From the NCBI RefSeq assembly GCF_029910095.1, contig NZ_CP094526.1, positions 310,001-374,000 on the forward strand: a stretch of 64,000 bases of DNA, read 5' to 3'. Each line of letters begins with the position of its first letter. The first letter of the stretch is position 1. The notes under the pieces were generated by a model, which saw only the letters and a list, made by a program, of their open reading frames with translations, did no database searches and was not told where the DNA came from. The DNA is from Bradyrhizobium sp. ISRA464 (lineage in GTDB: Bacteria > Pseudomonadota > Alphaproteobacteria > Rhizobiales > Xanthobacteraceae). A program made the position numbers and the translations under genes. Positions 52,442-61,850 of the stretch are shown here, in pieces.

Positions 52442-53308
52442 TCAGGCGACCAGCACCAGGGCCACGCCGATCACGGTCAACGCGGTTCCGGCGACGATCC
52501 GCATCGTGATCTCGATGTGCTTCAACGCCATCGCGCTCAGCGCCACGGTGACTAGCGGATAGACCGCGGCGAGCGGCGCCACCAGCGTGATCGGGCCGTT
52601 GCGGACCGCCGCGAACAGGCTGAGCGCGCTGAGCCCGTTGCTGATCCCGGTCATCGCGAACCAGAACCGGCCCTCGCGCGGGGCCTGCACCATGAAGCTG
52701 CCCTTGCGGATCCGCTGCACCATCAGCACCACCAGCGAGGACATGATGTAGCCGACCAGGCACGCCCAGAGCGGGCTTGGCCAGACCGCGAGCCCGAGCT
52801 TGGCGATCGGCGGCACGATTCCGCGCACCAGCGCGCTGGTGAGCGGCAGCAGCAGCGCCCAGCTCCGCCAATGGCCGAGGTCGCGCGGCCGGGTCACGGT
52901 GATGATCGCGGCACCCGCGACCGCGACGACGAGACCGATGAGCTGCTGCAGTTCCAGGGGCTCGTGCAGCAGGACCACGGCGGCGGTGACCGCGAACAGC
53001 GGCGCGAGATTGCCCAGCGTCGAGGAGGTGATGACCGGCCCGAGCGCCCGGTTCGACGCGAAGGTCAGGAACGTCAGCGACGCCGGGAAGAACAGGCCAA
53101 TCGCCATGAAGATCGGCAAGCCGCGCCAGACCACCGGCTCGCCGTGCAGGATCAGCGGCGACAGCAGCACGAAGAGGAGGGTGAAGGAAGGCACGCTGAT
53201 GGCGGCGCCCGACAGCGGCTCGACGGTGCGCAGGCCGAGTTGCGCCAGCACTACCCCGGCGCCGAGGAAAAGGGCCGAGGCAAAGGCGTAGAGGATGGCG
53301 GCGGTCAT
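52442..53308 (-). CDS. DMT superfamily (EamA) transporter
   Basis: A 288-residue protein with ten helices and two EamA repeats. Starts MTAAILYAFASALFLGAGVVLAQLGLRTVEP, with ALGPVITSSTLGNLAPLFAV in the first repeat and GPITLVAPLAAVYPLVTVALSAMALKH in the second, where the P-x-x-x-x-x-x-x conserved helices show the family. It probably exports amino acids or metabolites. The ATG at 53308 opens directly into the first helix; earlier codons belong to leader DNA. It is transcribed in the same direction as the MFS gene, 89 bases before it. Confidence 0.85.
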   Translation of the reverse strand: MTAAILYAFASALFLGAGVVLAQLGLRTVEPLSGAAISVPSFTLLFVLLSPLILHGEPVVWRGLPIFMAIGLFFPASLTFLTFASNRALGPVITSSTLGNLAPLFAVTAAVVLLHEPLELQQLIGLVVAVAGAAIITVTRPRDLGHWRSWALLLPLTSALVRGIVPPIAKLGLAVWPSPLWACLVGYIMSSLVVLMVQRIRKGSFMVQAPREGRFWFAMTGISNGLSALSLFAAVRNGPITLVAPLAAVYPLVTVALSAMALKHIEITMRIVAGTALTVIGVALVLVA

Positions 53309-53433
53309 GAGGTCCGTCTTATTGGCTTCTTGGCAGGGCGCGGGTTGCTTCGGAGGCCATTTTGGCCCTGTACGGGGCGCCTTGCCAATCCGCGCGGGGC
53401 GTTTTAGCACTCGCGCCAGATTTTCTTTGCTCG

Positions 53434-53541
53434 TCATGCCCGGGCTTGACCCGGGCATCCATCTTCAAGGCTTCATCGAAGCGAGATGGATTGCCGGGTC
53501 ATCTGTGCGAGGACGCGCTTCGCGCTTTTGCCCGGCAATGA
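53434..53541. repeat. Intergenic palindrome, family R3
   Basis: CGTCATGCCCGGGCTTGACC and CGGGCATCC form one hairpin, and GGATTGCCGGGTC / CGCGCTTTTGCCCGGCAATGAC closes the element. It lies just upstream of leuB. Confidence 0.7.
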
Positions 53542-53569
53542 CAACAAACAGTTAGCTCGAGGTAACACC

Positions 53570-54682
53570 ATGGCGACCCATAAACTGCTGCTTCTCCCCG
53601 GCGACGGCATCGGCCCCGAAGTGATGGCCGAGGTGCAGCGCCTGATCAACTGGCTGAACGCGCAGGGAATCGCGAAATTCGAGACCGAGCAGGGGCTGGT
53701 CGGCGGCTCGGCCTATGATGCCCACAAGGTGTCGATCTCGGAGGGCGACATGGCCAAGGCGCTGGCGGCCGATGCCGTGATCTTCGGTGCGGTCGGCGGC
53801 CCCAAATGGGACAGCGTCCCCTATGAGGTGCGCCCGGAGGCCGGCCTGTTGCGGCTGCGCAAGGACCTCGGCCTGTTCGCCAATCTGCGCCCGGCGGTGT
53901 GCTACCCGGCGCTGGCCGAGGCCTCCAGCCTGAAGCGCGAGGTTGTCGAGGGCCTCGACATCATGATCGTGCGCGAGCTCACCGGCGGCGTCTATTTCGG
54001 CGAGCCGAAGACCATCACCGATCTCGGCAACGGCCAGAAGCGCGCGATCGACACCCAAGTCTACGACACCTACGAGATCGAGCGCATCGGCCGCGTCGCC
54101 TTCGACCTTGCGCGCAAGCGCCGCAACAAGGTGACGTCGATGGAAAAGCGCAACGTCATGAAGTCGGGCGTGCTCTGGAACGAGGTCATGACCCAGGTGC
54201 ACGCGCGCGAATACAAGGACGTCACGCTGGAGCATCAGCTTGCCGATTCCGGCGGCATGAACCTGGTGAAGGCGCCGAAGCAGTTCGACGTCATCGTTAC
54301 GGACAATTTGTTCGGCGACATGCTGTCCGACATCGCGGCGATGCTGACCGGCTCGCTCGGCATGCTGCCCTCGGCCTCGCTCGGCGAGATCGACGCCAAG
54401 ACCAGGAAGCGCCGCTCGCTGTTCGAGCCGGTGCACGGCTCGGCGCCCGACATCGCAGGCCGAGGCCTCGCCAACCCGATCGCGATGATCTCCTCGTTCG
54501 GCATGGCGCTGCGCTATTCCTTCGACATGGGCGATCTCGCCGACAAGGTCGATGCCGCGATCGCTGCCGTGCTCGCCAGCGGATTGCGCACCGCCGACAT
54601 CAAGTCGGAAGGCACCACATCGGCAAGCACGGCGCAGATGGGTGAGGCGATCCTGAAGGAATTGCAGAAGCTGCACGCGTAA
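53570..54682 (+). CDS. leuB: 3-isopropylmalate dehydrogenase
   Basis: A 370-residue enzyme of leucine biosynthesis that oxidises and decarboxylates 3-isopropylmalate with [32 protein letters not shown] and the [18 protein letters not shown] segment are characteristic, as are [13 protein letters not shown] and the cofactor-metal region [27 protein letters not shown]. The end [25 protein letters not shown] matches the family. The ATG at 53570 is the only sensible start. leuD and leuC lie 5-9 kb away on the other strand. Confidence 0.97.
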   Translation: MATHKLLLLPGDGIGPEVMAEVQRLINWLNAQGIAKFETEQGLVGGSAYDAHKVSISEGDMAKALAADAVIFGAVGGPKWDSVPYEVRPEAGLLRLRKDLGLFANLRPAVCYPALAEASSLKREVVEGLDIMIVRELTGGVYFGEPKTITDLGNGQKRAIDTQVYDTYEIERIGRVAFDLARKRRNKVTSMEKRNVMKSGVLWNEVMTQVHAREYKDVTLEHQLADSGGMNLVKAPKQFDVIVTDNLFGDMLSDIAAMLTGSLGMLPSASLGEIDAKTRKRRSLFEPVHGSAPDIAGRGLANPIAMISSFGMALRYSFDMGDLADKVDAAIAAVLASGLRTADIKSEGTTSASTAQMGEAILKELQKLHA

Positions 54683-54688
54683 CGGCAG

Positions 54689-54733
54689 TGTCGTCATTCC
54701 GGGTTCGATGCTTTCGCATCGCTGCGGAACGAC
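54689..54733. repeat. Small palindrome, family R3, after leuB
   Basis: GTCATTCCGGGTTCGATGC with GCATCGCTGCGGAACGAC form a stem. It is related, reversed, to 4306-4386. Confidence 0.55.
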
Positions 54734-54746
54734 AAAACCGAAATAC

Positions 54747-54777
54747 AAAAATGGCCGGGGCAAGCCCGGCCATTTTC
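54747..54777. terminator. Bidirectional terminator between leuB and the next gene
   Basis: ATGGCCGGG (54751-54759) pairs with CCCGGCCAT (54765-54773). T-runs lie on both sides (AAAA before, TTTT after), so it can end transcription from leuB and from the opposite gene ending at 54801. Confidence 0.82.
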
Positions 54778-54800
54778 GTGTCAGCTGGTTGCTGAAATTA

Positions 54801-55202
54801 TCAGTAGAGCGGGAAGGTCCGCGGATAGCCGCCGAGATCGGCCGGCGGGCTGAGCGGCTGGCGATCGATCGGACGGTTGTTGTTCTCGCGCGCAAACGAC
54901 GGGTAGCCGACGTCCGGCGGGTACGCGTAGTCGTTGAATTTGCGGTCGCCCGGCAACACTTCGGTACCGGCATCGAGCCATGAGCGGGTGGTCACGTAAA
55001 CGCGGGTGCGGGGGCCCTGCTGGTAGACTCGGTTCGGACCTTGCGGGCCGTAATAGTGGCGACCGTCGCGGTCATAGCGCTGCTGCTGACGCTTGGTCGG
55101 GGCCTGTGCGCTGGCCGAGGTCACGCTGAGCGCGGTTGCGGTGACGGCAGCCGCAGCAAGCAACACCACGAGCTTGTTCGCGGCAGGAAATTTCACGGTC
55201 AT
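54801..55202 (-). CDS. Exported hypothetical protein
   Basis: A 133-residue protein with a signal peptide (MTVKFPAANKLVVLLAAAAV.., cleavage after ASA near residue 32). The mature part is polar, rich in Arg, Tyr, Gly and Pro (KRQQQRYDRDGRHYYGPQGP) and ends PADLGGYPRTFPLY. No domain was recognised; it resembles small conserved Bradyrhizobium periplasmic proteins. The ATG at 55202 is chosen over codons upstream because it opens the signal peptide. Confidence 0.75.
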   Translation of the reverse strand: MTVKFPAANKLVVLLAAAAVTATALSVTSASAQAPTKRQQQRYDRDGRHYYGPQGPNRVYQQGPRTRVYVTTRSWLDAGTEVLPGDRKFNDYAYPPDVGYPSFARENNNRPIDRQPLSPPADLGGYPRTFPLY

Positions 55203-55377
55203 CGCATCCTCGTCATTGCGGCCCCGCTTGGGGCTGGCGCGTCGCCAAATCGATTGGAACACATTGTAGCCGCGATGGCTGGGCCGTCACTAGGTCAATT
55301 GCGCCACACCGTCAGACATAATGCGGACCGCGAGGCAAAAGTTTCATGAAAACCAGTGTCTTGCCACGGTGCCGCCA

Positions 55378-56169
55378 TCAAAGCGCGCCGTGCAACCTCG
55401 GGTTTTCGCTGCCCATGACCCAGTCGGACGACAGGGCAGGCGGGCCGGAGGTAACGCAGTCGCTCCGCCTCAGCTCGGCATGCGCGAACAGCCCGGCGAG
55501 CTTCGGGTCGTTGCCCGCGGTCAGCAGGGTCAGCCGGTTCAGCATGCAGCTCACCACGGCGCGCTGGGCGGGCAGGCTGGCGCCCTGGCAGGTCCAGCCG
55601 GAGATCCGGACATTCGGCGCGTCGACCTGCTTGAGGAAGCCAAGGCAGGCGCGGGTGCCATCCTTCGGCTGGGGGCGCAGCAGCGTCACGCCGCCGAACT
55701 TGCTGTCGACGATGCCGGCGGCTGCGAGCCCGCGGTCGCCATTCGGGTCCAGGCGCGCCGCGATCCCGGCAATAGCCGGGTCCGCGACCTTGCTGCCGGC
55801 GCGGTAGACCTCGAGCTCGGCGACCGGCCTCTGCGCAGCATCGGCCCAGCGGAAAACGTCCTTGCGGCCGCCCTCGGGATGCCGGAAGACTTGGTAAGTC
55901 TCTGTTTTGTCAGGTGGATCGAGCCGGCTCATGGCAAAGGCCGGGGCCGATCGATCGGCCCAGCTCCAGCTCGCGGCCGCCGGCTCCATTGCCGTTGCGT
56001 CCGGCAGTTGCTGCCATAGATAGACGCCGAGACCACCGAGCAGGGCGAGTGCTGCCACATAGGCGAACAGTCGGGAGAGCGTGGCGTAGACCTCGTCGAC
56101 GAAGCTCGTCAGTGCTGATGGGATTCCCGTATGATGGGGGGCGGCCGGATCGGCCCGAAACAAACGCAT
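55378..56169 (-). CDS. Membrane-anchored hypothetical protein
   Basis: A 263-residue protein with one membrane helix near residues 35-55 (LFAYVAALALLGGLGVYLW), a short cytosolic N-terminus and about 200 extracytoplasmic residues. Four Cys residues (RACLGFLK, WTCQGA, SCMLN, SDCVTSG) could form two disulfides. No family was recognised. ATG at 56169 is preferred to a TTG four codons upstream. It is divergent from asd. Confidence 0.72.
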   Translation of the reverse strand: MRLFRADPAAPHHTGIPSALTSFVDEVYATLSRLFAYVAALALLGGLGVYLWQQLPDATAMEPAAASWSWADRSAPAFAMSRLDPPDKTETYQVFRHPEGGRKDVFRWADAAQRPVAELEVYRAGSKVADPAIAGIAARLDPNGDRGLAAAGIVDSKFGGVTLLRPQPKDGTRACLGFLKQVDAPNVRISGWTCQGASLPAQRAVVSCMLNRLTLLTAGNDPKLAGLFAHAELRRSDCVTSGPPALSSDWVMGSENPRLHGAL

Positions 56170-56286
56170 CAAAACGCTCAAACGCTACGCAAACGTTGTC
56201 TTGATGGGGTTTCTCGCATAGAAGCGCTGCCTCTTCCCTTTCCGCATGTAGCGTGGGAACGGGCATTTTTCGTCGGAGAGTGAACG

Positions 56287-57321
56287 ATGGGTTACAAAGT
56301 CGCGGTGGTCGGTGCGACCGGCAATGTCGGGCGGGAAATGCTCAACATTCTCGACGAGCGCAAATTCCCTGCCGACGAGGTCGTCGCGCTGGCGTCACGC
56401 CGCAGCGTCGGCGTCGAGGTCTCCTATGGCGACCGCACCCTGAAGGTCAAAGCCCTCGAGCATTACGATTTCTCCGACGTCGATATCTGCCTGATGTCGG
56501 CCGGCGGTTCGGTCTCCAAGGATTGGTCGCCGAAGATCGGTGCGGCCGGTGCTGTCGTGATCGACAATTCCTCCGCCTGGCGGATGGACCCGGACGTGCC
56601 GCTGGTCGTGCCCGAGGTGAATGCGGACGCCGCGGCCGGCTTTACCAAGAAGCACATCATCGCCAACCCGAACTGCTCCACCGCGCAGCTCGTCGTCGCG
56701 CTGAAGCCGCTGCACGACAAGGCCACCATCACGCGCGTCGTGGTCTCGACCTATCAATCGGTGTCCGGCGCCGGCAAGGATGCGATGGACGAACTGTTCT
56801 CGCAGACCAAGGCCGTCTACACCAACGACGAGCTGATCAATAACAAGTTCCCAAAGCGCATCGCCTTCAACGTCATCCCCCACATCGACGTCTTCATGGA
56901 AGACGGCTACACCAAGGAAGAGTGGAAGATGATGGCGGAGACCAAGAAGATCCTTGATCCCAAGATCAAGCTCACCGCGACCTGCGTGCGCGTTCCGGTC
57001 TTCGTCGGCCACTCCGAAGCCGTCAATGTCGAGTTCGCCAATCCGATCACGCCGGACGAGGCGCGCAACATCCTGCGCAATGCGCCGGGCTGCCTCGTGA
57101 TCGACAAGCAGGAGCCGGGCGGCTACGTGACGCCCTATGAGGCCGCCGGCGAGGATGCGACCTATATCAGCCGCATCCGCGAGGACGCGACCGTGGAGAA
57201 CGGCCTGTCGTTCTGGTGCGTCTCGGACAATCTGCGCAAGGGTGCGGCGCTCAACGCGGTGCAGATTGCGGAAGTCCTGATCAACCGCAAGCTGATCAGC
57301 GCGAAGAAGAAGGCGGCGTAA
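56287..57321 (+). CDS. asd: Aspartate-semialdehyde dehydrogenase
   Basis: A 344-residue enzyme that reduces aspartyl phosphate to aspartate semialdehyde, the branch point to lysine, methionine, threonine and cell-wall diaminopimelate. The N-terminal GATGNVGREML motif binds NADP. Cys130 in ANPNCSTAQLVVALKPL is the acyl-enzyme nucleophile, and RVPVFVGHSEAVNVEF carries the catalytic His. The start MGYKVAVVGATG follows GGAGAG at 56276-56281. Confidence 0.97.
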   Translation: MGYKVAVVGATGNVGREMLNILDERKFPADEVVALASRRSVGVEVSYGDRTLKVKALEHYDFSDVDICLMSAGGSVSKDWSPKIGAAGAVVIDNSSAWRMDPDVPLVVPEVNADAAAGFTKKHIIANPNCSTAQLVVALKPLHDKATITRVVVSTYQSVSGAGKDAMDELFSQTKAVYTNDELINNKFPKRIAFNVIPHIDVFMEDGYTKEEWKMMAETKKILDPKIKLTATCVRVPVFVGHSEAVNVEFANPITPDEARNILRNAPGCLVIDKQEPGGYVTPYEAAGEDATYISRIREDATVENGLSFWCVSDNLRKGAALNAVQIAEVLINRKLISAKKKAA

Positions 57322-57325
57322 CTGG

Positions 57326-57388
57326 CGAACCCGTAGCAGCGAATGGACGTCTGCGCCACTCGCTGCTCGCCATTCGCTATTCGCCCCG
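57326..57388. repeat. GAATAGCGA-type palindrome, family R5
   Basis: GGCGAACCCGTAGCAGCGAA is mirrored by CTGCTCGCCATTCGCTATTC and GCCCC. It follows asd and supplies the stop codon of the carbonic anhydrase gene on the other strand. Confidence 0.65.
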
Positions 57389-58033
57389 CTCCAGCGCGTC
57401 GCGCACGCTGATGAATTCCTTCGCGACCCGGTCGAGCACGAACAGCGAACCCTCGGCGACGCCGAAATAGGCGCCGTGCAGCTGCATCTCGCCGCTCTCC
57501 ACCCGGTCGCGGACGAACGGGAAGGTCATCAGGTTCTCCAGCGAGCGGAACACCGCGGCCTTCTCGATGCGGACAACGAAGTCCTGCATGCTTTCGTGGT
57601 CGCGTTGCTCGACCACTTCGCCCGGCTTGATGAACATCTGCATCCATTTGCCGATGAAGTCGCCAGGCGTGAGCGGCTTGATCTTGTCGACGAAGGCGCG
57701 GATGCCGCCGCACTGCGCATGGCCCAGCACCACGATATGCTTCACCCTCAGCACGGTCACGGCATATTCCAGCGCAGCCGAGACGCCGTGGGCGTTGCTG
57801 TCGGGCTGATAAACTGGAACCAGGTTGGCGATGTTCCGGACCACGAACAACTCGCCGGGTCCGGCATCGAAGATCACCTCCGGCGAGACGCGAGAGTCGC
57901 AGCAGCCGATCACCATAGTCTCGGGAAACTGGCCGCGTTCCGATAGCTCCCGGTATCGCGACTGCTCAGTCGGCAACCGCTGGGTCGCGAAGGTCCGGTA
58001 GCCGTCGATCAACTGCTTCGGAAAGAGCTTCAT
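57377..58033 (-). CDS. Beta-class carbonic anhydrase
   Basis: A 218-residue enzyme that interconverts CO2 and bicarbonate. The zinc ligands are Cys44 in GCCDSR, His105 and Cys108 in GHAQCGG, with the Asp46-Arg48 pair next to the metal. Length and the order of motifs are normal for the class. It is cytosolic. The stop codon is provided by an R5 repeat (ERGE then TAG). It is convergent with asd. Confidence 0.95.
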   Translation of the reverse strand: MKLFPKQLIDGYRTFATQRLPTEQSRYRELSERGQFPETMVIGCCDSRVSPEVIFDAGPGELFVVRNIANLVPVYQPDSNAHGVSAALEYAVTVLRVKHIVVLGHAQCGGIRAFVDKIKPLTPGDFIGKWMQMFIKPGEVVEQRDHESMQDFVVRIEKAAVFRSLENLMTFPFVRDRVESGEMQLHGAYFGVAEGSLFVLDRVAKEFISVRDALERGE

Positions 58034-58175
58034 GCCCTCTGCCTAACCACATGGAGGTGACCGGAACAAGACTTTCGGTTGGGAGCCCGAAATGGTACGG
58101 CAGGGTTCAAACTACGACGCCGTGCAATGCCTAGACAGTAGTCTGTTGCCGAGCCAAAGCCGTCAGGAGATGCCG

Positions 58176-59054
58176 ATGACCCGTCCGCGCCGCAGCCTGT
58201 TGTTCATGCCCGGATCGAACGCGCGGGCGCTGGAGAAGGCCCGCACCCTGCCGGCGGACGGCATTATCCTCGATCTGGAGGATTCGGTTGCGCCGGACGC
58301 CAAGGCCGTGGCCCGTGAGCAGATCGCCAAGGCGGTCGCCGCCAAGGGGTTCGGCAAGCGCGAGGTGCTGATCCGCGTCAACGCGCTCGACACGCCCTGG
58401 TGGGTCGACGACATCGGCATGGCCGGCAAGGCGCAGCCGGACGGCATCCTGGTCCCCAAGATCTCCACGGTCGACGATCTCAACGCCGTCGCCGGTCGCC
58501 TCAACGACGTCAATGCCCCGGCCTCGATCCGGGTCTGGGCCATGATCGAGACCGCACGCGCGGTGCTCGACGCCGACAAGCTCGCCGCGGCATCGAAGGA
58601 TTCCGAGGTCAGGCTCGCGGGCTTCGTGTTCGGGCCCAATGACATCGCGCGCGAGACCCGGATCCGGATGAAGCCGGGCCGCGCGGCCATGATCCCGATG
58701 ATCACGCATTGCATCCTGGCGACCCGCGCCCACGGTCTGGAAATCCTTGACGGGCCCTACAGCGACATCGGCAACATCGACGGCTTTGCCGAGGAGTGCG
58801 CGCAGGGACGCGATCTCGGCTTCGACGGCAAGACGCTGATCCATCCGAGCCACATCGACGCCTGCAATGCCATCTTCACGCCGCCCGAGGCCGAGGTCGC
58901 CGAGGCGCGCAAGATCATCGCGGCTTTCGAGAAGCCGGAGAATGCGTCGCGCGGAGCGATCCAGCTCGACGGCCGCATGGTCGAGCGCCTGCACGCCGAG
59001 ATGGCAAAGCGCACCATTGCGATCGCGGACGCGATCACCGCGATGGGGCATTAG
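58176..59054 (+). CDS. CoA ester lyase (HpcH/HpaI, CitE/malyl-CoA lyase-like)
   Basis: A 292-residue TIM-barrel lyase. It begins MTRPRRSLLFMPGSNARALEKA, with DGIILDLEDSVAPDAK carrying an acidic metal-binding pair, then VRVNALDTPW-like residues (IRVNALDTPWW) and AMIETARAVLDADKL. The end GFDGKTLIHPSHIDACNAIFTP is typical of CitE-like proteins. It may cleave malyl-CoA, methylmalyl-CoA or citramalyl-CoA, giving acetyl-CoA-type products. AGGAG (58165-58169) is correctly spaced for ATG 58176, not for ATG 58170. Confidence 0.87.
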   Translation: MTRPRRSLLFMPGSNARALEKARTLPADGIILDLEDSVAPDAKAVAREQIAKAVAAKGFGKREVLIRVNALDTPWWVDDIGMAGKAQPDGILVPKISTVDDLNAVAGRLNDVNAPASIRVWAMIETARAVLDADKLAAASKDSEVRLAGFVFGPNDIARETRIRMKPGRAAMIPMITHCILATRAHGLEILDGPYSDIGNIDGFAEECAQGRDLGFDGKTLIHPSHIDACNAIFTPPEAEVAEARKIIAAFEKPENASRGAIQLDGRMVERLHAEMAKRTIAIADAITAMGH

Positions 59055-59149
59055 CCGATCGGTGATCTTGCCTTCTCACCTTGTAAGGCAGGGCAATCGC
59101 ATATGCCGATCATGCTGCGCGCTCGGTGCGCGCGGCTTGGTCGGCCTCC

Positions 59150-59205
59150 CCACAAACTCGTCATGCCCGGGCTTGTCCTGGACAAGCCCGGCCATGACGA
59201 TGTGA
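59150..59205. repeat. Intergenic palindrome, family R3
   Basis: GTCATGCCCGGGCTTGTCC and GGACAAGCCCGGCCATGAC form a nearly perfect 19-bp stem with a minimal loop. It sits between convergent genes. Confidence 0.75.
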
Positions 59206-59218
59206 AAACTGCGCCGCG

Positions 59219-60007
59219 TTACACTCCGAACTTCTCCGTCGCCCAGGCATACAGGCTGCCGGGGCGCGGCGCCTGCTTGGCGCGCCCCTTGCCCGAGATG
59301 TGCAGGCCGATGATCTCCGGATCGTTCAGGTACCTGGAAAAATCCATCGGCTCGAAGAACAGTCTCGGCTCGGCGTGGACGGCGTAGAACGATCGCTTCG
59401 GCAGCGCATGCTGCAATTCGTTCTCGCGGCGCACCAGCGCGGTGAGCGCAGCCGGGCCGTAGATCGCAATGCGAATATCGGAGACGCGGTTCGATTTGCC
59501 GATCAGCCGGTGCATCGCAAAGGTCAGGCGGTGGCGCAGCGCCAGCCAGTCCGGCGTGAGTTCGTCCTGTGCCATCAGCGCTTCGAATGCGCGCACGATC
59601 GGATCGTCCGGCGGGAAATACAGCACGGAATTGCCGATCTGCCGCGGGCGTTCCCAGGCAAAATACGGCTTTGCAGGATCGAGCTCGACGGGTCTCAGCA
59701 ACAGCACATCGGCGTCCAGCCAGAGGCCGGCGCGCTGTGTCATCAGCCGCATGCGGAAGAAGTCGCTGAATTGCAGGATGGTCCAGTCGCGCCATGAACC
59801 GTCAGGCTGCGGCGGGCGCAGCTTCTCGGCGAACGCATGCGGCAGCACCGCCTCGGCTTCGGCGTTGCCGATGCCGTCGGGCAGGCCGGGAATCGGATCG
59901 AAGCTGTAGACGGTGACCTTGTGCCCGGCCGCCAGCTGCGAGCGCAGGCAGGTCTGGCGCAACGCATCCATCGGGCCGTGCCAGAAGGTGACGACGTCAG
60001 GCAACAT
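59219..60007 (-). CDS. Glycosyltransferase with a DXD motif (GT32-like)
   Basis: A 262-residue protein. AGLWLDADVLLLRPV contains the D-x-D metal motif, and the N-terminal VTFWHGPMDALRQTCLRSQLAAGH and SDFFRMRLM regions fit capsular or alpha-1,4-glycosyltransferases of the GT32 kind. The C-terminal GLHISGKGR may bind the nucleotide sugar. No membrane helix is seen. The acceptor is unknown and there is no polysaccharide cluster here. The ATG is at 60007. Confidence 0.82.
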   Translation of the reverse strand: MLPDVVTFWHGPMDALRQTCLRSQLAAGHKVTVYSFDPIPGLPDGIGNAEAEAVLPHAFAEKLRPPQPDGSWRDWTILQFSDFFRMRLMTQRAGLWLDADVLLLRPVELDPAKPYFAWERPRQIGNSVLYFPPDDPIVRAFEALMAQDELTPDWLALRHRLTFAMHRLIGKSNRVSDIRIAIYGPAALTALVRRENELQHALPKRSFYAVHAEPRLFFEPMDFSRYLNDPEIIGLHISGKGRAKQAPRPGSLYAWATEKFGV

Positions 60008-60050
60008 GTGCGGCAGCTATAAGCAGTTTTGCGTTGAAGACAAACCGACA

Positions 60051-60083
60051 AAGAAAAACCCCGGCGCCGACAGGCACCGGGGG
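60051..60083 (-). terminator. Rho-independent terminator of leuD
   Basis: On the minus strand, CCCCGG-T-GCC (from 60082) pairs with GGC-G-CCGGGG (to 60059) around TGTC, followed by TTTTTCTTTGT. It is 21 bases downstream of the leuD stop. Confidence 0.85.
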
Positions 60084-60103
60084 CATGATGAAAAGGCCGC
60101 GCC

Positions 60104-60706
60104 TCAAGCCCAGGCGCGCTCCTTGAGCTTGGACTCGTAGGCGTCGATCGAGCTCTTCTTCTCCATCGTCAACCCGATGTCGTCGAGGCCGTTGATCAGG
60201 CAGTGCTTGCGGAACGGGTCGATCTCGAACTTCACCTTGCCGCCGTCGGGACCGCGGACCTCCTGGTTGGGAAGGTCGATGGTCAGGGTCGCATTGGCGC
60301 CGCGCTCGGCATCGTCGAACAGCTTGTCGAGGTCCTCCTGCGACACGCGGATCGGCAGGATGCCGTTCTTGAAGCAGTTGTTGTAGAAGATGTCGCCGAA
60401 CGAGGTCGAGATCACACAGCGAATGCCGAAGTCGAGCAGCGCCCAGGGCGCGTGCTCGCGGCTCGAGCCGCAGCCGAAATTGTCGCCGGCGACCAGCACC
60501 TTGGCGTTGCGATAGGCCGGCTGGTTGAGGACGAAATCAGGGTTTTCGCTGCCGTCGTCCTTGTAGCGCTGCTCGGAGAAAAGCCCCTTGCCAAGGCCGG
60601 TGCGCTTGATGGTCTTGAGGTACTGCTTCGGAATGATCATGTCGGTGTCGACATTGATGATCTTCAGCGGCGCCGCGACGCCTTCCAGCGTGGTGAACTT
60701 GTCCAT
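60104..60706 (-). CDS. leuD: 3-isopropylmalate dehydratase small subunit
   Basis: A 200-residue LeuD swivel domain that pairs with LeuC to isomerise 2- to 3-isopropylmalate. The motif [12 protein letters not shown] (here [16 protein letters not shown]) and the [20 protein letters not shown] loop are diagnostic. [16 protein letters not shown] starts at 60706. leuC, its partner, lies about 3.1 kb upstream on the same strand, with small genes in between, so the two are not in one simple operon. Confidence 0.97.
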   Translation of the reverse strand: MDKFTTLEGVAAPLKIINVDTDMIIPKQYLKTIKRTGLGKGLFSEQRYKDDGSENPDFVLNQPAYRNAKVLVAGDNFGCGSSREHAPWALLDFGIRCVISTSFGDIFYNNCFKNGILPIRVSQEDLDKLFDDAERGANATLTIDLPNQEVRGPDGGKVKFEIDPFRKHCLINGLDDIGLTMEKKSSIDAYESKLKERAWA

Positions 60707-60793
60707 CGATGCACTTCCCGGTCAAAAAATGAGGGATACGGGCGGGATGTGTATCGCGAATGTGACAGCGGTAAAAGGGCCATTTCTGCAGGC

Positions 60794-61192
60794 CTAGCCC
60801 GCTTCCGCCTCAATCGCCTCCATATCGGCGTCCGACAGGCCGAAATGGTGGCCGATTTCATGGATCAGCACGTGGCGGACGATATGGCCGAGCGTCTCGT
60901 CATGCTCCGCCCAGTAGTCCAGGATCGGCCGCCGGTAGAGCCAGATCAGGTTGGGCAGCCGGGCGACGTCGCCAAAGCTCTGTTGCGGCAGGCCGACCCC
61001 CTGAAACAGGCCGAGCAGGTCGAACTCGCTCTCGGCCTGCATCTCGTCGAGCACCTCGTCAGTCGGGAAATCGTCGACGCGGATGATCAGGCCCTCGCAG
61101 AGGGTCCGGAACGTGTTCGGCAGGCGCTCGAAAATCTCGTGCGCCATCGCCTCCATTTCGGCGAGCGAAGGGGCTTTGGCTGTGGTCCACAT
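60794..61192 (-). CDS. Metallopeptidase family protein (zincin-like, DUF1025-type)
   Basis: A 132-residue small zincin. HVLIHEIGHHFGLSDADME contains the extended HExxHxxG motif with the third zinc ligand Asp. LIWLYRRPILDYWAE and PDEVLDEM-like residues (FPTDEVLDEMQAES) match the family. It is predicted cytosolic. Substrates are not known. The start MWTTAKAPSLAEMEAMAHE is at 61192. Confidence 0.88.
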   Translation of the reverse strand: MWTTAKAPSLAEMEAMAHEIFERLPNTFRTLCEGLIIRVDDFPTDEVLDEMQAESEFDLLGLFQGVGLPQQSFGDVARLPNLIWLYRRPILDYWAEHDETLGHIVRHVLIHEIGHHFGLSDADMEAIEAEAG

Positions 61193-61287
61193 GACACTCC
61201 TTTAGCGCGAGTGCCGCCGGCGGCGCCAGCGCAGTTGACCTTGGCGGCCCAATGGGAGACCGTGCGGCCCAATAACGGGGTGGCGTG

Positions 61288-61614
61288 ATGAAACGGATCG
61301 TGGCGACAGCGCTGTTGGCGACATCAGTCGGGATTTGGCTTCCGGGAGCGGCGGCGCAAGCGCAGACCGCTCAGGCCGATGTGCGCGTGGCCCAAGCGGC
61401 GCCGGCGGCGGCGGGCAGCACAGTTGTCGTCGGGCGTCGCCGGCTGCGGCGCGTACCGATCTATCGGCCCGAGCATTGGGAACCGGATGTCATTCCACGC
61501 TACAATCCCGGTCCGAATGCCGTGCGCGAGTGTACGGCGACCTATGTGCAGGAATATCGGCCGAGCGGCACCGTGATCACGCCGCGCATGAACTGCTTCT
61601 GGCGGCCGGGCTAA
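61288..61614 (+). CDS. Exported hypothetical protein, small
   Basis: A 108-residue protein starting at ATG 61288 (a GTG sits one codon earlier). The signal peptide ends after AQA near residue 24. The mature part has RRRLRRVPIYRPEHWEP and ends YVQEYRPSGTVITPRMNCFWRPG, with two Cys (ECTATY, NCFW) that may pair. It is the first of four small exported proteins in a row on this strand. No known domain. Confidence 0.75.
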   Translation: MKRIVATALLATSVGIWLPGAAAQAQTAQADVRVAQAAPAAAGSTVVVGRRRLRRVPIYRPEHWEPDVIPRYNPGPNAVRECTATYVQEYRPSGTVITPRMNCFWRPG

Positions 61615-61850
61615 CGCGTCTTGGTGCGAGCCGGATACCGGCTAGCGCGATGATGCGAAAAATCATGCGTCCGTAAGGAACCCGCCTCGGGGCCGCGGCA
61701 TTCATGATCGTGGCGCAGTCATTCATTCTCCATTCACGTCATCCGCACTCTGCTTGCGATCTGCGTCGCGGCAACGGGGCTCGATTCTATCAACTCCATC
61801 AGCGAATCGTCGTTGCAGGACGTGACATCCAGGAATCGAGGAGACAACTC